9,104 nucleotides of DNA. It comes from CAZKTS01 sp964555735. Lineage in GTDB: Bacteria; Actinomycetota; Acidimicrobiia; IMCC26256; PALSA-555. Shown here one piece after another: positions 5,673 to 9,104 of the stretch (position 1 is the stretch's first letter; each line of letters starts with the position of its first letter). The stretch lies in the NCBI GenBank assembly GCA_964555735.1, contig CAZKTS010000130.1, forward strand, positions 1-9,104. Direction: 5' to 3'. The position numbers and the translations under genes are program-made. The notes beneath the pieces are model-generated. The model worked only from the letters and a program-made list of their open reading frames with translations, had not been told where the DNA came from and ran no database searches.

Positions 5673-6449
5673 GTGCTCGAAGCGGGGCTGTGGGCAGCGC
5701 TCGGACAGTCGGCGCTCATCGTGGGTGCCCTGCTCGTCGCGCGATTTCGCAGCCTCACGGAGCCGCGCTGGCTCGGCCTCATCATGGCCTTCGGCGCCGG
5801 CAGCCTCATCAGCGCGATCACCACGGACCTGGTGGTCCCTGCGTACACGGAGGCCGGACGCACGCCGACCGGCATCGGGCTGTTCCTCGGGGCGGTCGGC
5901 TACTACGTGCTCACGCAGTGGCTGGACCGGCGCGCGGAGCGCGAGGACCCCGAAGAGGTCGTCGAGGAAGCCGAGGACGTCGGCGGCCCGAAGGCGGAGC
6001 CGGCGGGCGCCGACGCCACCGCGGCGCGCAACCTCAGCGTCGGCATGGCCCTCGACGGCATCCCGGAGTCGGTGGCCATCGGGCTCACGCTCCTCGGGAG
6101 CGGGTCGGTGTCGGTCGCACTCGTCGGGGCAGTCTTCCTGTCGAACCTGCCCGAGGCCATCGGCGTCGCGGCCGCGCTCCTCGCGGGCGGCCGCTCCCTC
6201 GGCAGCGTCGTGCTGCGCTTCGGGTCGATCGTCGCGCTCGGCGGGATCGCCGCCGCGCTCGGCTACCTCGTCCTCAACGAGAGCGAGGTCGACCTCATCG
6301 CCATCATCCAGTCGATCGCGGCCGGCGCCATGATCGTCGTGACCGTCAACGAGATGGTGCCCCTCGCGGTCCGCGCCGCGGGCCGACGCGCCGGTCTCGC
6401 TGCCGCCGCGGGCTTCGCCGTCGCGGCGTTCCTCTCGACCTTGAGCTAG
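5673..6449 (+). CDS. ZIP-family metal transporter homologue with altered metal-site residues
   Basis: The 258-aa membrane protein has the ZIP layout: three N-terminal segments (about 5-23, 31-52, 67-83), an acidic cytoplasmic loop (about 88-112, rich in E and D), then five segments to the C-terminus. GAGSLIS (41-47), MALDGIPESVAIGLTLL (125-141), FLSNLPEAIGVAAALL (155-170) and NEMVPLA (226-232) align with the conserved ZIP helices. The canonical metal-binding histidines of TM4 (HNxPEG) and TM5 (HxxPEG) are replaced: DGIPES (128-133) and SNLPEA (157-162). Both glutamates remain, so metal specificity is uncertain. I start at the GTG at 5673 because upstream codons lie antisense to the DUF1361 gene and add no membrane segment. 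The stop overlaps the proS stop by 4 nt (CTAG). Confidence 0.85.
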   Translation: MLEAGLWAALGQSALIVGALLVARFRSLTEPRWLGLIMAFGAGSLISAITTDLVVPAYTEAGRTPTGIGLFLGAVGYYVLTQWLDRRAEREDPEEVVEEAEDVGGPKAEPAGADATAARNLSVGMALDGIPESVAIGLTLLGSGSVSVALVGAVFLSNLPEAIGVAAALLAGGRSLGSVVLRFGSIVALGGIAAALGYLVLNESEVDLIAIIQSIAAGAMIVVTVNEMVPLAVRAAGRRAGLAAAAGFAVAAFLSTLS

Positions 6450-7876
6450 TAGCTGCGGGCGACGACGGCGACGAGGTCGGGCTCGTCGTCGGTGGCGGGG
6501 AGCGAGCCGTCGGCACGCACGAGACAGCGGACGGTGACGCCCGACTGCGCGAGCGTGGTCTCGCCCTCGACGCCGAGCGCACCCCAGGGGATCCGGCCCC
6601 AGCCGTCGGCCGCGGCCTCGATCGCTTCGTCGATCGTGGTCACCTCGGTGGTGCGCGAGGTACGCAGCGCGAGGGCGTCGTCGTGCAGGGCCTGCTGCGC
6701 GCGCGAGAGCTCGGCGTTGACCGCGCCGGCCACGCCGTCGAGGGGCACCGGCACCTTGCGCTCGTCCTCCGGACCGAGGATGCGCCGGACGATCGTCGCC
6801 GAGCCGCCCTCGAGGTCGCGCGGGCCGAGCTCCACCCGCACGGGCACACCCTTGAGCTCCCAGTCGGTGGCCCGCCGACCGAGCGAGACGTCGACCTTGT
6901 CGTCGAGCCGAGCGCGCACACCCGCCGCGGCCAGGTCGTCGACGAGCCGGCCGCACGCGGCGAGGACGTCGTCGCCACCGCGCACCGCGAGCACGACAGC
7001 CTGCGTAGGCGCGAGCGCCGGCGGCACGCGCAGCCCGTCGTCGTCACCGTGCGCCATGATCAAGCCGCCGACCATGCGGGTCGACACGCCCCACGACGTC
7101 GTCCACGCGAGCTGCTGGGCGCCGCCGTCGTCGAGGTAGTCGATCTCGAACGCGCGCGCGAAGTTCTGCCCGAGCTCGTGACTCGTGCCCATCTGGAGCG
7201 CCTTGCCGTCGCGGGTCATCGCTTCGCACGTCATGGTGTTCGTCGCGCCCGCGAAGCGCTCGCGGGCCGTCTTGCGCCCGACGACGACGGGAATCGCGAG
7301 CACGTTGACCATGAAGTCCTCGTAGACCTCGTGCAGGATCCGCACGGCGTAGGCGCGCGCGTCGTCCTCGGTGGCATGCGCGGTGTGGCCTTCTTGCCAC
7401 AGGAACTCGCTCGTGCGCAGGAAGATGCGCGGCCGCAGCTCCCAGCGCACGACGTTGGCCCACTGGTTGAGAAGCAGCGGCAGGTCGCGGTAGCTCTGCA
7501 CCCACTTGGCCATGAACTCGCCGATGACCGTCTCGCTCGTGGGCCGCACGACCACCGGCGCCTCGAGCTCCTTGCCGCCGGCGACCGTGACCACGGCCAG
7601 CTCCGGGCTGAAGCCCTCGACGTGCTCGGCCTCGCGCTGGAGGTAGGCCTCCGGGATGAACAACGGGAAGTAGGCGTTCTCGGCCCCGCAGGTCTTGATG
7701 CGGGCGTCGACCTCGGACTGCATCCGCTCCCAGAGCGCGTAGCCGTAGGGCCGGATCACCATGGTTCCCCGGACCGGGCCGTTGTCGGCCAGCTCCGCCT
7801 TGTTGAGGACGTCCTGGTACCAGCGCGGGAAGTCGTCGGCCTGGCTGGTGAGGACGGGCGCCCCTGCGGGAGACAT
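6446..7876 (-). CDS. proS: Prolyl-tRNA synthetase, archaeal/eukaryal (ProS type 3) form
   Basis: The 476-aa class II synthetase charges tRNA-Pro. It is the shorter ProS type that lacks the editing insertion between motifs 2 and 3 and ends with the hallmark C-terminal tyrosine (ARSY). Motif 1 is around GTMVIRPYGYALWERMQ (37-53). RPTSET (111-116) binds substrate. Motif 2 is RWELRPRIFLRTSEFLWQEG (144-163). TSHELGQNFA (231-240) shapes the proline pocket, and motif 3 is GGLIMAHGDDDGLRVPP (270-286). The anticodon-binding domain covers about 288-390. The C-terminal domain keeps a single Cys (C451), so the zinc site of some homologues is absent. The ATG at 7876 has no ribosome-binding site but has a TAGCCT box six bases upstream. 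Its last four bases are shared with the convergent ZIP stop. Confidence 0.97.
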   Translation of the reverse strand: MSPAGAPVLTSQADDFPRWYQDVLNKAELADNGPVRGTMVIRPYGYALWERMQSEVDARIKTCGAENAYFPLFIPEAYLQREAEHVEGFSPELAVVTVAGGKELEAPVVVRPTSETVIGEFMAKWVQSYRDLPLLLNQWANVVRWELRPRIFLRTSEFLWQEGHTAHATEDDARAYAVRILHEVYEDFMVNVLAIPVVVGRKTARERFAGATNTMTCEAMTRDGKALQMGTSHELGQNFARAFEIDYLDDGGAQQLAWTTSWGVSTRMVGGLIMAHGDDDGLRVPPALAPTQAVVLAVRGGDDVLAACGRLVDDLAAAGVRARLDDKVDVSLGRRATDWELKGVPVRVELGPRDLEGGSATIVRRILGPEDERKVPVPLDGVAGAVNAELSRAQQALHDDALALRTSRTTEVTTIDEAIEAAADGWGRIPWGALGVEGETTLAQSGVTVRCLVRADGSLPATDDEPDLVAVVARSY

Positions 7877-7882
7877 GGGGCG

Positions 7883-7888
7883 AGGCTA
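7883..7888 (-). promoter_or_regulatory. Candidate leaderless promoter of proS
   Basis: TAGCCT on the minus strand (7888-7883) fits TAnnnT and ends six bases before the proS ATG at 7876. RNA would start at the start codon, which agrees with the lack of a ribosome-binding site. The -35 region (CGGGCA at a 17-bp spacing) matches only 3 of 6 positions. Confidence 0.45.
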
Positions 7889-7946
7889 GGTCAGGACCCC
7901 CCGAATGCCCGGGGCTTTGGGCCTCCGGATATTTCTGACTTCTCCG

Positions 7947-7976
7947 CTGGCATTTTGCCGCGGGATTCCCTAGTGT
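7947..7976 (+). promoter_or_regulatory. Candidate promoter of the upstream ORF and sulfite/nitrite reductase unit
   Basis: CTGGCA (7947-7952, 4 of 6 to TTGACA) and TAGTGT (7971-7976, fits TAnnnT) are separated by 18 bp. The -10 ends seven bases before a GTG at 7984, so a transcript would begin at that codon. A small palindrome, ggca-ttt-tgcc (7949-7959), overlaps the -35 and could be an operator. Confidence 0.5.
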
Positions 7977-7983
7977 CTCACTC

Positions 7984-8082
7984 GTGATTCGCGCGAAGGG
8001 CGCCCCGAGCATCTCGGTCGGTCGGACCCCCCATGAGGTCACCGACGAGCTGTGTGCGGACCTTCGCGGGCGCGCGGTCTGA
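7984..8082 (+). CDS. Short upstream ORF (32 codons), putative regulatory leader peptide
   Basis: A GTG-started frame of 32 codons ends with TGA at 8080-8082, 83 bases before the reductase start. It begins MIRAKGAPS and ends DELCADLRGRAV. Most codons end in G or C, as in the neighbouring genes. There is no ribosome-binding site, but TAGTGT lies seven bases before the GTG, so it would be translated from a leaderless transcript. No other start in this frame lies between the upstream TGA (7936-7938) and 7984. It contains one cysteine codon (codon 24, TGT). Leaderless cysteine-rich upstream ORFs attenuate sulfur genes in mycobacteria; this one is not cysteine-rich, so any sensing would work differently. 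Both arms of a long stem lie within or across its end. Confidence 0.5.
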   Translation: MIRAKGAPSISVGRTPHEVTDELCADLRGRAV

Positions 8083-8089
8083 CCGACCG
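8015..8089 (+). promoter_or_regulatory. Long-range stem spanning the end of the upstream ORF
   Basis: Bases 8015-8028 (cggtcggtcggacc) pair with 8076-8089 (ggtctgaccgaccg) in a 14-bp stem with one G-T wobble, enclosing a 47-nt loop. The 5' arm lies within codons 11-15 of the upstream ORF and the 3' arm contains its stop codon. A ribosome at the stop would melt the stem, while one stalled early or absent would let it form. It has no U-tract and I recognise no known riboswitch. Confidence 0.5.
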
Positions 8090-8155
8090 CGACACGCCGC
8101 CCGCCCCTGCTCCCCTTCCCCGGGAGCCTCGCCCGCGCCTTCGCGCCTCTCCTCC
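8090..8155 (+). promoter_or_regulatory. C-rich, A-poor leader segment, possible Rho loading site
   Basis: By direct count this 66-base stretch has 39 C, 14 G, 10 T and 3 A on the transcribed strand. It sits untranslated between the upstream ORF stop and the reductase ribosome-binding site (GGAG, 8157-8160). C-rich, G-poor untranslated RNA is the usual setting for Rho loading. A small hairpin ctcc/ggag (8149-8152 with 8157-8160) could also mask the ribosome-binding site. Function is inferred. Confidence 0.3.
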
Positions 8156-8165
8156 TGGAGTCCCC

Positions 8166-9104
8166 ATGATCGACGTCTCCGAGCTCCGCACCCGCCCCCT
8201 CGAGCGAGAGGTCGAGGAAGAGCTCGACAACTACGAGGACGGCGTCCGCCGGTTCCTCGCCGGTGAGATCGACGACGACGCGTTCCGCGTGTTCCGGCTG
8301 AACCAGGGCATCTACGGCCAGCGCCAGGGCGGCCACAACCAGATGGTCCGCGTGAAGGTGCCCTACGGCAAGATCGAGCCGGATCAGCTCGAGATGCTCG
8401 CCTACCTCGTCGAGAACTACTCGCGCGGCTGGGGCCACTTCACCACCCGCCAGAACGTGCAGTTCCACTTCGCGCCGCTCGAGCAGACGCCCGAGATCCT
8501 CCGCCTGCTCGCGGCCGTCGGTCTCACCAGCCGCGAGGCGTGCGGCGACACCGTCCGCAACGTCGCGGGCTGCCACCTCGCCGGCGCGTGCCCCTACGAG
8601 GTGCTCGACATCACCCCGTGGGCCGAGGCCACCAAGGCGCACTTCCTGCGCAGCCCGATCGCGCAGCGCCTCCCCCGCAAGTTCAAGATCAACTTCTCGG
8701 GCTGCGCCACCGACTGCGGCCAGGCGATGTTCAACGACGTCGGCGTGATCGCGGTGAGCCGCCCGCGCGCCGACGGCACACTCGAGCCCGGCTTCCGGGT
8801 GTTCATGGCGGGTGGCCTCGGCGCCAACCCGCACCCGGCGCAGGCGCTCGAGGAGTTCACCAGCCGCGACGACCTCCTCCCCACGATCGAGTCGATCCTT
8901 CGGGTGCAGGACCACCACGGCAACCGCGACAACAAGCTGCGGGCCCGCATGAAGTGGCTCGTCGACACGATGGGCATCGACGAGCTGCGCGAGCGGATCG
9001 TCAAGGAGCGCAAGTTCCTCCGGGCGTCCGCCACCTACCCGGGCGGCCTGCCGGACGCGGTGCTCGCCGACGGTGACGCGCCCGCCGGGGTCGGCACCGA
9101 GGTC
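8166..9104 (+). CDS. Siroheme/4Fe-4S nitrite/sulfite reductase, N-terminal part (runs off the right edge)
   Basis: The frame is open from the ATG at 8166 to the window end (313 codons, no stop). GGAG at 8157-8160, five bases upstream, supports this start. Order: a short N-terminal helix, the ferredoxin-like half domain (about 35-115, with IYGQRQGGHNQMVRVKVP and HFTTRQNVQFHF), then the NIR_SIR 4Fe-4S domain. Cluster ligands are complete: C136 and C142 (GCHLAGACP, CX5C), and C180 and C184 (FSGCATDC, CX3C). The enzyme reduces sulfite to sulfide or nitrite to ammonia, and the fragment cannot say which. In E. coli-type reductases the cluster ligands are in the second repeat; here they are in the first, as I recall for a family from Chloroflexi, Deinococcota and some actinomycetes. 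It may head an assimilation operon, perhaps controlled by the upstream ORF. Confidence 0.92.
   Translation, partial: MIDVSELRTRPLEREVEEELDNYEDGVRRFLAGEIDDDAFRVFRLNQGIYGQRQGGHNQMVRVKVPYGKIEPDQLEMLAYLVENYSRGWGHFTTRQNVQFHFAPLEQTPEILRLLAAVGLTSREACGDTVRNVAGCHLAGACPYEVLDITPWAEATKAHFLRSPIAQRLPRKFKINFSGCATDCGQAMFNDVGVIAVSRPRADGTLEPGFRVFMAGGLGANPHPAQALEEFTSRDDLLPTIESILRVQDHHGNRDNKLRARMKWLVDTMGIDELRERIVKERKFLRASATYPGGLPDAVLADGDAPAGVGTEV

Noticed and set aside
3969..6956. A single 995-codon minus-strand frame ending in the ligase
   Set aside because: Only the part from 5042 onward has ligase sequence. The upstream part is Arg/Ala-rich and out of frame with the well-supported DUF1361, ZIP and proS genes; it is a high-GC stop-free frame, not a fusion.
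5048..7987. A 979-codon plus-strand frame
   Set aside because: It is antisense to DUF1361 and proS and overlaps ZIP in another frame, has low-complexity R/H/G-rich sequence and resembles no family I know.
7984..8165. A known riboswitch class (SAM, cobalamin or similar) before the reductase
   Set aside because: I do not see conserved core sequences of any riboswitch I know; the structure is better described as an upstream ORF with a long-range stem.
8033..8266. A 77-codon ATG frame overlapping the reductase start
   Set aside because: It overlaps the reductase by about 100 bases in another frame, is Arg/Pro/Ser-rich and has no ribosome-binding site; the GTG frame at 7984 has better promoter placement.
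7044..8918. A 624-codon minus-strand frame across proS and the reductase
   Set aside because: It is antisense to the reductase, whose cluster motifs are unmistakable, and out of frame with proS.
1..9104. A defence system, mobile element or biosynthetic cluster
   Set aside because: No transposase, integrase, toxin-antitoxin, CRISPR or direct-repeat signature was found, and all genes look native in base and codon use.

Overview
The window looks like chromosomal housekeeping and metabolic DNA from a high-GC actinomycete. Supporting signs are the LigC-type ATP-dependent DNA ligase, an HxlR regulator carrying an SCP2-like domain, several GTG starts, strong G/C preference at third codon positions, and start codons with no Shine-Dalgarno but a -10-like hexamer 6-7 nt upstream (leaderless style). 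The archaeal/eukaryal-type ProS and the type of nitrite/sulfite reductase would fit a deep-branching class such as Acidimicrobiia, but that placement is inference. I see no insertion sequence, phage gene, CRISPR array, tRNA or rRNA.

Layout. Positions 1-613 (minus) hold the start of nusA and all of rimP, overlapping by 4 nt. They are preceded by a leader (614-about 730) with an intrinsic terminator and a competing upstream arm, which looks like an attenuator. Positions 898-1923 (plus) encode an exported protein with two cupredoxin domains. A 17-bp hairpin at 1930-1976 separates it from a convergent acyl-CoA dehydrogenase-family gene (2003-3181, minus). That gene is divergent from an HxlR-SCP2 regulator (3310-3972, plus), and the shared 128-bp gap holds two overlapping palindromes. 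The regulator ends inside the stop of a LigC-like ligase (3969-5042, minus), which overlaps an upstream DUF1361 membrane protein gene (5039-5635, minus) by 4 nt. Only 37 bp away a ZIP-family transporter gene diverges (5673-6449, plus), and it ends inside the stop of proS (6446-7876, minus). Divergent from proS is a 32-codon upstream ORF (7984-8082, plus), followed by a long-range stem, a C-rich tract and a nitrite/sulfite reductase gene (8166 to the window end, plus, incomplete).

How the parts fit. The window is a mosaic of short transcription units more than one pathway. nusA-rimP and proS belong to the core expression machinery and lie near each other in some actinobacteria. The acyl-CoA dehydrogenase and the HxlR-SCP2 protein probably form a regulator-target pair. 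The siroheme reductase probably starts a sulfur or nitrogen assimilation unit continuing beyond the window. The least explained material is regulatory: the rimP leader, the upstream ORF with its stem before the reductase, and the set of leaderless-looking starts.
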